This document shows positions 1 through 5,903 of a stretch of 14,355 nucleotides of DNA, in pieces. The translations under genes and the position numbers were made by a program. The DNA comes from an uncultured Collinsella sp. Lineage in GTDB: Bacteria; Actinomycetota; Coriobacteriia; Coriobacteriales; Coriobacteriaceae. The stretch lies in contig URBM01000036.1 of assembly GCA_900545995.1 (NCBI GenBank), forward strand, positions 1-14,355, read 5' to 3'. Numbering within the stretch: the first letter of the stretch is position 1; each line of letters begins with the position of its first letter. A model generated the notes under the pieces. That model made no database searches. It was given only the letters and a program-made list of their open reading frames with translations, and was not told the DNA's origin.

Positions 1-1510
1 ATGCCTCGGCGTGCAGGTAGCTGACCTCTTTGAGCTTGAGCGCGCCCTCGTAGGAAATAGCGGCACCCATGCCGCGACCCACAAACAGTGCGGACTGCGC
101 GTCCTTGCACAGCAGGGCGGCCTCATGAACGGCCTCGGTTTGGGTATCCAAAATCCACTGGATCTGCTCGGCCGTATCGGAAAGCTCGCGGAACAGCATG
201 CGCGCCTGCTTGGTGGTCAAGCGGTACTTGACCTGCGCCAGCAGCAGGGCCAGCAGCGTCAGGCTCACAACCTGGCCGATGAAGCTCTTGGTCGAGGCGA
301 CCGCGATCTCCTTGTTGGCCTTGGTGTAGATGACGCCGTCGCTCTCACGCGCCACGGGGCTGCCCACCACGTTGGTGATGCCGAAGACCTTGGCACCCTT
401 GATGCGCGCATCGCGGATGGCGGCGAGAGTGTCGGCCGTCTCGCCCGACTGGGACACGGCCACGACGAGCGTCGTCGGCGTGATGATGGGGTTGCGATAG
501 CGGAACTCGCTGGCCGCCTCCACCTCGGTGGGGATGCGAGCCCAGCCCTCAATGAGATTCTTGGCAATGAGGCCAGCGTGATAACTGGTGCCGCAAGCGA
601 TCACGTAGACGCGGTCGATATCGTTGAGTTCCTCGAGCGAAAGGCCCAGCTCGTCAATGTCGAGCTCGCCGGCCGGCGTCATACGACCAACCAGCGTGTC
701 GCGCACGACGCGCGGCTGCTCGTGGATTTCCTTGAGCATAAAGTCGGGATAACCGCCCTTTTCTGCCATGTCCAGGTCCCAGTCGATGTGGGTGACCTTG
801 GGCTCGATAACATTGCCGGCCTCGTCGGTGTACTCGACGCCTGCGGGCGTGAGCTTGGCAAACTGACCGTCCTCGAGCACCACGACATCGCGGGTGGCGT
901 CGATGAGCGCGATGACATCGGAAGCAACATAGGAGCCGGTTTCGCCCACACCGACCACGATCGGGGAATCCTTGCGGGCCACGGCGATCACGCCGGGCTC
1001 GTCAGCGCACACGGCGGCCAGACCATAGGCACCGACCACGTGGGTGCACGCCTCGCGCACGGAGGCCATCAGGTCGTGCGTCTCGGCATAAGCCTCTTCG
1101 ATCAGATGCGCGAAGACCTCGGTATCGGTCTCGCTCTTAAAGTGGTGGCCGCGACCCTCCAGCTCTTCGCGCAGCTCGGCGAAGTTCTCGATGATGCCGT
1201 TGTGGACGACGGCGATACGACCGTCGCAGCTGGTGTGGGGGTGAGCGTTAACGACGGAGGGCTTGCCGTGGGTGGCCCAACGGGTGTGGCCGATACCGCA
1301 GGTAGCGTCGCTGTCGATGTTGGAAAGCTCGCTCTCCAGGCCCGCGACCTTGCCCACGCGGCGGATGACGTCGAGGTGCGCCGCGGCGCCCTCGCCCACC
1401 TCGAGCGCGACGCCCGAGGAGTCATAGCCGCGATACTCCATACGCTTGAGGCCCGTGACCAGGATGTTCTTTGCAATATCAGAGCCGGTGTAGCCGACGA
1501 TTCCGCACAT
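1..1510 (-). CDS. glmS: Glutamine--fructose-6-phosphate aminotransferase (isomerising), C-terminal end cut off by window
   Basis: Makes glucosamine-6-phosphate from fructose-6-phosphate and glutamine, the first committed step to UDP-GlcNAc and peptidoglycan; cytoplasmic. Reading the minus strand from the ATG at 1510 gives MCGIVGYTGSDIAKNILVTG, the family start with Cys2 as N-terminal nucleophile of the glutaminase domain. Further glutaminase-domain signatures follow: EYRGYDSSG, GHTRWATHG and HNGIIENF. The two SIS isomerase domains start near residue 280: ACGTSYHAG, SQSGETADT and AVASTKSF are visible. The frame is open to base 1, ending in ALKLKEVSYLHAE; about 503 of roughly 610 residues are present, so only the last ~100 lie outside. 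An AAGGGA-like RBS sits about 10 nt upstream. The gene diverges from lacI1. The complete frame without interruption suggests it is functional. Confidence 0.97.
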   Translation of the reverse strand, partial: MCGIVGYTGSDIAKNILVTGLKRMEYRGYDSSGVALEVGEGAAAHLDVIRRVGKVAGLESELSNIDSDATCGIGHTRWATHGKPSVVNAHPHTSCDGRIAVVHNGIIENFAELREELEGRGHHFKSETDTEVFAHLIEEAYAETHDLMASVREACTHVVGAYGLAAVCADEPGVIAVARKDSPIVVGVGETGSYVASDVIALIDATRDVVVLEDGQFAKLTPAGVEYTDEAGNVIEPKVTHIDWDLDMAEKGGYPDFMLKEIHEQPRVVRDTLVGRMTPAGELDIDELGLSLEELNDIDRVYVIACGTSYHAGLIAKNLIEGWARIPTEVEAASEFRYRNPIITPTTLVVAVSQSGETADTLAAIRDARIKGAKVFGITNVVGSPVARESDGVIYTKANKEIAVASTKSFIGQVVSLTLLALLLAQVKYRLTTKQARMLFRELSDTAEQIQWILDTQTEAVHEAALLCKDAQSALFVGRGMGAAISYEGALKLKEVSYLHAEA

Positions 1511-1568
1511 AGGATAAATCCCTTCGTTCGCGTGACTGCAAGACGTCCACGCACAGGGGGCGCTGAGA

Positions 1569-1644
1569 CGTATAACGTTCGAGTATTGTACTCACGCAAA
1601 CGCAAGCTGATATACCAGAAGTGGTATCTCAACTTAGATACCAC
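1569..1644 (-). promoter_or_regulatory. Probable glmS promoter/operator region with TGGTAT half-sites
   Basis: Upstream of glmS the sequence holds three related half-sites: ATACCA (1612-1617), TGGTATCT (1622-1629) and AGATACCA (1636-1643). The first two form the 16-bp palindrome ATACCA-GAAG-TGGTAT. The second and third form a perfect 9-bp inverted repeat (1621-1629 / 1636-1644) with a 6-nt spacer. Closer to the gene is a GAGTA-TTG-TACTC palindrome (1581-1593) that overlaps a TACAAT -10-like hexamer read on the minus strand (1585-1590). An alternative pair is TTGCGT, 18 nt, TTATAC. The half-sites resemble operators of GntR/HutC-type regulators, which often control amino-sugar genes; that link is inference. 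Confidence 0.4.
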
Positions 1645-1670
1645 CCGATGCACACACGTCCAGCCGGTCC

Positions 1671-1709
1671 AAACCACCACAAAAGCACCTGTCCCCTTCG
1701 TGGTGGTTT
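1671..1709. repeat. Inverted repeat with 10-bp arms in the glmS/lacI1 spacer
   Basis: AAACCACCAC (1671-1680) is matched by GTGGTGGTTT (1700-1709) with 19 nt between. It lies between two divergent genes, so it cannot be an ordinary terminator for either. It sits 12 bp from repeat copy A and contains a GGGGACAGG motif (minus strand) similar to the GGGACAGG in copy B, so it may belong to the same family of interspersed elements. Confidence 0.6.
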
Positions 1710-1721
1710 GAGCTGGCAACA

Positions 1722-1772
1722 GCGTTTCCCCAGATAAAACCTGCCAAAATAAACCTATCCCTCTTTGGTAGG
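1722..1772 (-). repeat. Interspersed palindromic repeat, copy A
   Basis: This 51-bp segment is the reverse complement of 5310-5360 with two differences, plus one run to the exact end (GCGTTTCCCC against GGGGAAACGC). The core is a hairpin with arms CCTGCCAAAA and TTTTGG(C/T)AGG around a short A/T-rich centre, followed by a GTTTTATCTGGGGAAA tail. Three copies are in this window (also 4834-4882 and 5310-5360). It ends about 10 bp before the lacI1 -10-like element. Confidence 0.85.
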
Positions 1773-1782
1773 TTTGGGATGC

Positions 1783-1788
1783 TACAAT
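1783..1788 (+). promoter_or_regulatory. Possible -10 element for lacI1
   Basis: TACAAT lies 35 bp upstream of the lacI1 start codon. No convincing -35 hexamer is found at 16-18 bp, where copy A of the interspersed repeat lies, so the promoter is weak or activator-dependent, or the call is wrong. Confidence 0.3.
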
Positions 1789-1823
1789 CTGGCTTGTACT
1801 TGAAACGCATCAAAGGGGCCGCT

Positions 1824-2933
1824 ATGGCAAAGGTAAAAATCAGCGACGTCGCGCGCGAGGCCGGGGTTTCGCTGGGCACGGTTTCCAACGCGCTCAACCA
1901 TCCCGAAAAGTTGCGCCCCGAGACCCTCAAGCTCATCAACGAGACCATCAGTCGCCTTGGCTACCTGCCCAACCAAAGCGCCCGTCAGCTCGCGGGCGGC
2001 GCCACCAAGTCCTTTGGCCTGGTGCTCCCCCGTCTCGATCACGGCTTTTCGCTCCAAATCGCCAGCGGCGCCCACAACGAGGCCCGCAAGCACGGCTACG
2101 ACTTGCTCATCGCCAACGCCGATAACGACGATATTCTCGAGGACCATTACCTGCGCTACTTTATGGGCACCCAGATGTCCGGCGTCATGGTTCAGCCCAT
2201 GGCATCCCCCGACTGGCACCCCGCCATGACCAAGATGCCCGTGCCGATCGTCCATCTGGACATCCATTGCTCCGAGCCCGGCTACTACGTAGCGGCCGAC
2301 AATGAGGCCCAGGGTCGCATCATTGCCGAACTTGCCATCGCCCGCGGCGCGCACCATATTGTCGTCGTCGGCCGAGCAGCATTTATGCAACTCACCCTGC
2401 GCGTCCTTGGCATTCATAAGGCGCTCGCCCTGCACCCCGATATCAAGATCGAAGTCATCGACGCCGGCGAATGGAATACCGCTGCCGACGGCTACGGCAT
2501 CGGTGCCCAAATCGCCGAGCGCCCCGCGGACGAACGTCCCGATTTTGTCGTCGGCCTGACCGATGTGTTGGCCTCGGGTGTCGTTTCGGCACTGGTCGAC
2601 AAGGGCATCTCTGTCCCCGGGCAAGTACGCGTGGCCGGATGCGACGGCAACCCGCTCGCTTGGAGCGGATCGGTCCCGCTCACTACGGTAGCGCCCCCGG
2701 GCTACGAGATTGGCCGCAAGGGTGTCCAACTGCTGATGGAGCAAATCGAGAACAAGGCCCCGGCAAAGATCAAGCATATCCGTGTCGGCTCCGCAGTGCG
2801 TACCGTCACCGCAGTCGCCGCCGAGGATATCAACCGCCAAGAACTGGTACGTCCGTTCCTACTGGAACGCGCCAGCACCCAGGCAAGCAGCCAGACCGAC
2901 GCCACGGCCATCAACCTCGGTGCGTATCTATAG
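1824..2933 (+). CDS. LacI-family transcriptional regulator (lacI1)
   Basis: The 369-residue protein begins MAKVKISDVAREAGVSLGTV, a standard LacI helix-turn-helix (residues about 5-24). A hinge helix with ARQLAGG follows (about 53-59), then a periplasmic-binding-protein-like effector domain to about residue 335. The ATG at 1824 is preferred over the ATG at 1779 because it has AAAGGGG 5 nt upstream and the HTH then starts at the usual position. The last ~30 residues (after AAEDINRQELVRPFL) are a Ser/Thr/Ala-rich tail, longer than in typical members. It stands alone, divergent from glmS and convergent with the HAD gene, so no target is obvious from context. It is not closely related in effector domain to the other LacI protein in this window. 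Confidence 0.93.
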   Translation: MAKVKISDVAREAGVSLGTVSNALNHPEKLRPETLKLINETISRLGYLPNQSARQLAGGATKSFGLVLPRLDHGFSLQIASGAHNEARKHGYDLLIANADNDDILEDHYLRYFMGTQMSGVMVQPMASPDWHPAMTKMPVPIVHLDIHCSEPGYYVAADNEAQGRIIAELAIARGAHHIVVVGRAAFMQLTLRVLGIHKALALHPDIKIEVIDAGEWNTAADGYGIGAQIAERPADERPDFVVGLTDVLASGVVSALVDKGISVPGQVRVAGCDGNPLAWSGSVPLTTVAPPGYEIGRKGVQLLMEQIENKAPAKIKHIRVGSAVRTVTAVAAEDINRQELVRPFLLERASTQASSQTDATAINLGAYL

Positions 2934-2958
2934 CACGCCTGCGAGTATGCTAAGTCAT

Positions 2959-3008
2959 CGCTTAAGCAAAAGGGGCCCGACCATTGCCGGACCCCTTTTG
3001 CTTAAGCG
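2959..3008. terminator. Bidirectional terminator between lacI1 and the HAD gene
   Basis: A perfect 17-bp inverted repeat, CGCTTAAGCAAAAGGGG (2959-2975) and CCCCTTTTGCTTAAGCG (2992-3008). The 16-nt centre itself can pair partly. The A-tract, G/C stem and T-tract order (AAAAGGGG...CCCCTTTT) makes it work in both directions, as expected for convergent genes ending at 2933 and 3047. Confidence 0.9.
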
Positions 3009-3046
3009 CAAACGTGAGCAATCGCTCGTTTCAACGCCGCAATTTT

Positions 3047-3697
3047 CTAGCGCACAGTCTTGATTGCCGCCGCCAGGTCGAACAACGTATCGAGCACGGC
3101 CTCGCAGCCATCCACCACGTCCTGCGGCAGCGGCACAATATCGGGGACGGCAAAGACGTGGCAGCCGGCCGTGATGCCCGAGACGCAACCATTGCGCGAA
3201 TCCTCGACCACGGCGCACTCCTCGGGGGCAAAGCCCGCACGCTCGCAGGCGAGCAGATACATCTCGGGGTCGGGCTTGCCGTGCACGACGTCCTCGCCAC
3301 ACGTTACCGTTTCAAACTTGTCAAAGAGGCCAACCATCTTAAGGTTGCGCTCGGCCGTAACGAGGCGCGACGACGTCGCTAGACCAACGTGATAGCCCGC
3401 AGCCAGCAGCTCGTCTAGGCACTCGGCGGCGCCGGCCTTAAGTTCCAGTTCGGTCTTGACCATCTCGTCGCGAATCTCCTTGTGGCGACGATAGATCGCC
3501 TCGGTGGTTTCGTGGCTGCCATAATGTTTATCGAGGATGTCCATAACATCGGGCAGCGTGCGGCCGATAAACTGATGGATCAGCGCTTCATCAATCGCGA
3601 GCCCCAGCTCAGCGGCGCCTGCCTTCCAGGCCTTAATCCCCAAACGCTCGGTATCGACCAGCGTTCCATCCATGTCAAAAATAACAGCCTTGATCAT
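3047..3697 (-). CDS. HAD-superfamily phosphatase / beta-phosphoglucomutase-like hydrolase (subfamily IA)
   Basis: A 216-residue cytoplasmic protein with all four HAD motifs. Motif I is FDMDGTLVD (nucleophile D8, acid/base D10), with an alpha-helical cap over about residues 15-85. Motif II is GLATSSR (Ser/Thr near 108-110), motif III is K141 in GKPDPEMY, and motif IV is VVEDSRNG with E165 and D166. This pattern fits sugar-phosphate phosphatases or beta-phosphoglucomutase-like enzymes; the exact substrate cannot be read from sequence. The ATG at 3697 is chosen because it gives the standard MIKAVIFDMDGTL start and has GGGGGA 5 nt upstream. A longer frame back to 3784 would add an unlikely 29-residue leader that runs over the upstream palindrome. 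It is divergent from larE. Confidence 0.93.
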   Translation of the reverse strand: MIKAVIFDMDGTLVDTERLGIKAWKAGAAELGLAIDEALIHQFIGRTLPDVMDILDKHYGSHETTEAIYRRHKEIRDEMVKTELELKAGAAECLDELLAAGYHVGLATSSRLVTAERNLKMVGLFDKFETVTCGEDVVHGKPDPEMYLLACERAGFAPEECAVVEDSRNGCVSGITAGCHVFAVPDIVPLPQDVVDGCEAVLDTLFDLAAAIKTVR

Positions 3698-3757
3698 ATC
3701 GGTCCCCCATCGACTCTCGCTGTCGCGTTGCTGTAACTCTACCGCATTTGGCAACTT

Positions 3758-3774
3758 GTATATAACGTATATAC
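3758..3774. promoter_or_regulatory. Palindrome in the HAD/larE divergent spacer, possible operator
   Basis: GTATATAACGTATATAC is an inverted repeat with 7-bp arms and a 3-nt centre. It lies 60 bp upstream of the HAD start and 97 bp upstream of larE. The A/T-rich arms can also act as -10-like sequence on either strand. No regulator gene sits next to it, so the binding protein is unknown. Confidence 0.4.
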
Positions 3775-3870
3775 CATATTGCACTTTCGTTACATAGGTA
3801 GAAGTCTTATGGCAAGTAACGCATTAGGATTATAGTTTTCGATCGAGTACTCAACGATAAGGACCGTTTC

Positions 3871-4749
3871 ATGATTTTAGACACCACGGCACCCGCAGAG
3901 GAGCTTCAAGACAAGCTATCGGCGCTCGAACAGCTGCTTTTGGCATACGGGCGCGTGGCTATCGGGTTTTCCGGCGGCGTTGACAGCAGCTTTTTGGCCG
4001 CCGTATGCGCCCGCATCATGCCTACCAATACCCTCCTCGTCCATCTCACCACGCCGCTCATCGGCACGCCCGAGCAGGCCTCGTTTGAGCGGTCCGTTGA
4101 TGGACAAGCCAATGAAGGGGCACATTTTAAGCTCCCCGTGCTCAATCTTTCGGTCGATCAGCTGCAGCTCCCCCAAGTAGCCTGCAACGATGCTAATCGC
4201 TGCTACCACTGCAAGCACGCCGGCTTTACCGCCATCGTCAACCACGCCAAGTCGCTCGGCTTTCCCACCGTCATCGATGGCAGTAATGCAAGCGATCGCG
4301 GTGACTACCGCCCCGGCATGCGTGCGGCAGAAGAGCTCGGCGTACGCTCACCCCTTATGGAGGTCGGCTTTACCAAGGACGAAGAGCGCGAGCTGCTGCG
4401 CGCATGGGGCTATCCCGTTTGGAACCTGCCGGCGGGAGCATGTCTTGCCACCCGCGTCCCCACGGGCGAGGAGCTTACGCGCGAGAAGGTCGATTTAATC
4501 CGCGCCTGCGAGGATTACCTGCACGATCTTGATCTGGCACAGGTACGCGCGCGCTTGATCGGCGGCTGCATGCATATCGAGGCCGCACCCGCAGATGTCG
4601 CCAAGATTGCTGCCCTCGGTGGCAACGCCGTCGATGCCGAGGGCAAAACCCCGCTGCCCGCCGTTATCGAGTCCGCGCTGCGCGAGCTGGGCTGCGACCA
4701 TATCTCCCCCGAGGTCACCCCCTACATCCACGGCAACATGAACCTTTAG
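3871..4749 (+). CDS. larE: ATP-dependent sacrificial sulfur transferase LarE
   Basis: A 292-residue PP-loop ATP pyrophosphatase. LarE adenylates the pyridinium dicarboxylate mononucleotide intermediate and donates sulfur for the nickel-pincer (NPN) cofactor of lactate racemase and related enzymes. Seen: the PP-loop SGGVDSS at 34-40; NRCYHCKHAGF with Cys111 and Cys114; DGSNASDRGDYRPG at 136-149; NLPAGACLATRVPTG with Cys191, which aligns with the sacrificial cysteine of Lactiplantibacillus LarE. The three cysteines match the pattern expected for the [4Fe-4S]-dependent LarE subtype described in Thermotoga (family knowledge; assignment inferred). AAGGA lies 7 nt before the ATG. No larA, larB or larC is within the window, so the gene is an orphan here. 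Confidence 0.9.
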   Translation: MILDTTAPAEELQDKLSALEQLLLAYGRVAIGFSGGVDSSFLAAVCARIMPTNTLLVHLTTPLIGTPEQASFERSVDGQANEGAHFKLPVLNLSVDQLQLPQVACNDANRCYHCKHAGFTAIVNHAKSLGFPTVIDGSNASDRGDYRPGMRAAEELGVRSPLMEVGFTKDEERELLRAWGYPVWNLPAGACLATRVPTGEELTREKVDLIRACEDYLHDLDLAQVRARLIGGCMHIEAAPADVAKIAALGGNAVDAEGKTPLPAVIESALRELGCDHISPEVTPYIHGNMNL

Positions 4750-4750
4750 A

Positions 4751-4775
4751 TTACGCCGTTTTACAAACGGCGTAA
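4751..4775 (+). terminator. Hairpin after larE, probable terminator
   Basis: A perfect 11-bp stem, TTACGCCGTTT (4751-4761) and AAACGGCGTAA (4765-4775), with a 3-nt loop, begins two bases after the larE stop codon. There is no clear T-tract after it, so termination may be incomplete. Confidence 0.55.
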
Positions 4776-4833
4776 CTGCTCGGCGCTGCGCAGGCTCCGG
4801 GCACATATGCTCAACCTGGACTGCGTTAACTGA

Positions 4834-4882
4834 CCTGTCAATAAGGGACAGGTTTGTTTTGGCAGGTTTTATCTTGGGAAAA
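4834..4882 (+). repeat. Interspersed palindromic repeat, copy B (diverged)
   Basis: It aligns to 5310-5358 with roughly seven substitutions; the segment GGTTT(G/A)TTTTGGCAGG and the GTTTTATCT tail are conserved. In this copy the palindrome has shifted to CCTGTC...GACAGG. It has the same orientation as copy C, and the two bracket the gene remnant and half-site array. Confidence 0.75.
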
Positions 4883-4897
4883 TATCGCGAGGCAGTC

Positions 4898-4940
4898 GCC
4901 CCTCTAGCACCCATCAAACTTCGAGAGACGATAGAGGGGC
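4898..4940 (-). terminator. Hairpin downstream of the gene remnant, possible old terminator
   Basis: GCCCCTCTA (4898-4906) pairs with TAGAGGGGC (4932-4940) across a 25-nt loop, 13 bp beyond the stop codon of the minus-strand remnant. Its position fits the terminator of the former gene, but the loop is long and there is no U-tract. Confidence 0.35.
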
Positions 4941-4953
4941 AATTCGGCTGCAT

Positions 4954-5085
4954 CTACTTCTTCCGATAGCGGCGGTTGCGGCTCGTCGATGAACCCATTA
5001 CTTCGATGAGCCCTTTATCCGTCATTTTTGGCAGATGGTAGCTGACGGACGAATTTTGGCATTCCGTCTCTCTAAAACAAGGCGC
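4954..5085 (-). pseudogene. C-terminal remnant of a winged-helix protein gene
   Basis: On the minus strand an open frame runs from 5085 to a TAG at 4954-4956 (43 codons, no start at its 5' end, closed upstream by TAA at 5086-5088). The last ~37 codons read like the end of a winged helix: SVSYHLPKMTDKGLIE (helix then turn), a short wing, and NRRYRKK at the C-terminus. Such tails occur at the ends of Fic-type proteins, AlbA_2/AAA_4-type ATP-binding proteins and small MarR-like regulators; I cannot choose between them. The coding-like part stops where the 31-bp inverted repeat begins (5066), which indicates that the gene body was lost and its upstream DNA was joined to its 3' end. Confidence 0.6.
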
Positions 5086-5131
5086 TTATCTCTCTAACTT
5101 TAGAGAGATAAGCGCCTTGTTTTAGAGAGAC
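5066..5131. repeat. Perfect 31-bp inverted repeat with 4-nt loop
   Basis: Bases 5066-5096 are the exact reverse complement of 5101-5131, separated by ACTT. The DNA could extrude as a cruciform, or form a very stable hairpin if transcribed. Each arm starts and ends with the 9-mer TCTCTCTAA or its reverse complement, so the palindrome also groups four half-sites of the array. Confidence 0.95.
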
Positions 5132-5236
5132 ATTAAGAGAGATGTATCGAATTCGCTGCTAGATTGCCTAATGCTATCTCTCTAACCAACCTTCTCTTTA
5201 GAGAGACATTTAGAGAGATGAGCGCGACCTCTCTAA
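5067..5236. promoter_or_regulatory. Array of nine TCTCTCTAA / TTAGAGAGA half-sites, probable operator cluster
   Basis: Exact TCTCTCTAA starts at 5067, 5089 and 5177. Exact TTAGAGAGA starts at 5100, 5122, 5198 and 5210. One-mismatch copies are TAAGAGAGA at 5134 and CCTCTCTAA at 5228. The segments 5121-5144 and 5197-5220 are 24-bp direct repeats with a single difference, each holding two half-sites 12 bp apart. Seven exact 9-mers in 170 bp is far beyond chance. The cluster lies upstream of the minus-strand remnant, where an autoregulatory operator of the lost gene would be expected; the binding protein is inferred, not seen. Confidence 0.7.
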
Positions 5237-5309
5237 TCAAGGGCTCCACTCTTTAAGGTGCACACTTCCTAACCGTGCCCTAAGTTGCGGTGAAATAACT
5301 CACGATTAG

Positions 5310-5360
5310 CCTGCCAAAAAGGGATAGGTTTATTTTGGCAGGTTTTATCTGGGGAAACGC
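5310..5360 (+). repeat. Interspersed palindromic repeat, copy C
   Basis: This is the best-preserved copy: CCTGCCAAAA (5310-5319) and TTTTGGCAGG (5333-5342) form a perfect 10-bp stem around 13 nt, followed by the GTTTTATCTGGGGAAACGC tail. It is nearly identical to copy A in opposite orientation, and is directly followed by the operon-end terminator. Confidence 0.9.
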
Positions 5361-5365
5361 AAACA

Positions 5366-5396
5366 GGGCCGCGACACCTATATGGCGTCGCGGCCC
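5366..5396 (-). terminator. Terminator at the end of the sugar operon
   Basis: GGGCCGCGAC (5366-5375) pairs with GTCGCGGCCC (5387-5396). Two further G-C pairs follow across one mismatch, around a TATAT-containing loop. It lies 44 bp past the stop of the last operon gene. TTTT follows on the plus strand and TGTTTG on the minus strand, so it can stop transcription from either side. Confidence 0.75.
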
Positions 5397-5439
5397 TTTT
5401 CCTTGGAGAAGGATCGATTGATTGAACGGGATGACCGTT

Positions 5440-5892
5440 CTAGTCTTCGAGTCCGCTATTGATGAGCTCCGCAATCTCAACGGGATCGGTGCTCGCGCGC
5501 ACCTTGTCGCGGAAGCCGGCGTCCATCAGCATTACGGCAGCCTTGGAGAGCAGGCGCAGATGCGTGGTTCCAGCCTCGCCGGCAGGCACGTACAGCGCGA
5601 GCGCAACATCGACGGGCACCCCATCGAAGCTCGGCCATTCAACGGGCTCGGTCAGTTTAAGCACGGCAACGCCCGGCGTGTGGATCGCGTCGCTTTTGGC
5701 ATGCGGAACGGCAAAACCGGCGACAAGGCCGGTCTCGGCCTCGTTCTCGCGAGCAATGAAGGCGGCCTCTACGGCAGATGCGTCATCGGCAAAGCCGAGC
5801 TCGATGGCCTGCTCGGACAAATAATGTAGGGCGTCCTCGCGCGAGGCGGCGGTATACCCGATTGTCACTTGGTTGGCAGATACAAATCCCAT
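5440..5892 (-). CDS. PTS sugar transporter subunit IIA, fructose/mannitol type
   Basis: A 150-residue cytoplasmic phosphocarrier that passes phosphate from HPr to the IIB domain. The PTS EIIA type-2 signature GFAVPHAKS contains the phosphorylated His64. The length and fold pattern (N-terminal REDALHYLSEQAI helix, C-terminal helix VEIAELINSGL) fit a stand-alone IIA domain. AAGGAAGG lies 5 nt before the ATG, and the gene starts 11 nt after the transketolase C stop, so it is translationally close. It is the last gene of the operon whose first gene encodes the IIBC protein, which lacks a IIA domain, so the two most likely form one permease. Confidence 0.94.
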   Translation of the reverse strand: MGFVSANQVTIGYTAASREDALHYLSEQAIELGFADDASAVEAAFIARENEAETGLVAGFAVPHAKSDAIHTPGVAVLKLTEPVEWPSFDGVPVDVALALYVPAGEAGTTHLRLLSKAAVMLMDAGFRDKVRASTDPVEIAELINSGLED

Positions 5893-5903
5893 GGAAACCT
5901 TCC

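Noticed and set aside
1511..1570. Possible glmS ribozyme (an AGCGCC hexamer occurs in the glmS leader)
   Set aside because: Only the hexamer matches; the downstream conserved core and pseudoknot helices of the ribozyme are not visible, and the leader is too short.
11..1711. A 566-codon plus-strand open frame opposite glmS
   Set aside because: It is antisense to clear GlmS coding sequence, has low-complexity Ala/Gly/Asp/His composition typical of high-GC shadow frames, and no RBS or family motifs.
1779..1823. Upstream ATG for lacI1
   Set aside because: It overlaps the -10-like element and lacks an RBS; the ATG at 1824 has one and gives the standard LacI N-terminus.
3698..3784. N-terminal extension of the HAD protein starting at 3784
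   Set aside because: It has no RBS, covers an operator-like palindrome, and the internal ATG at 3697 gives the canonical HAD start with a good RBS.
5067..5236. CRISPR-like array
   Set aside because: The repeat unit is only 9 bp, occurs in both orientations with irregular 2-50 bp gaps, and no cas genes are present.
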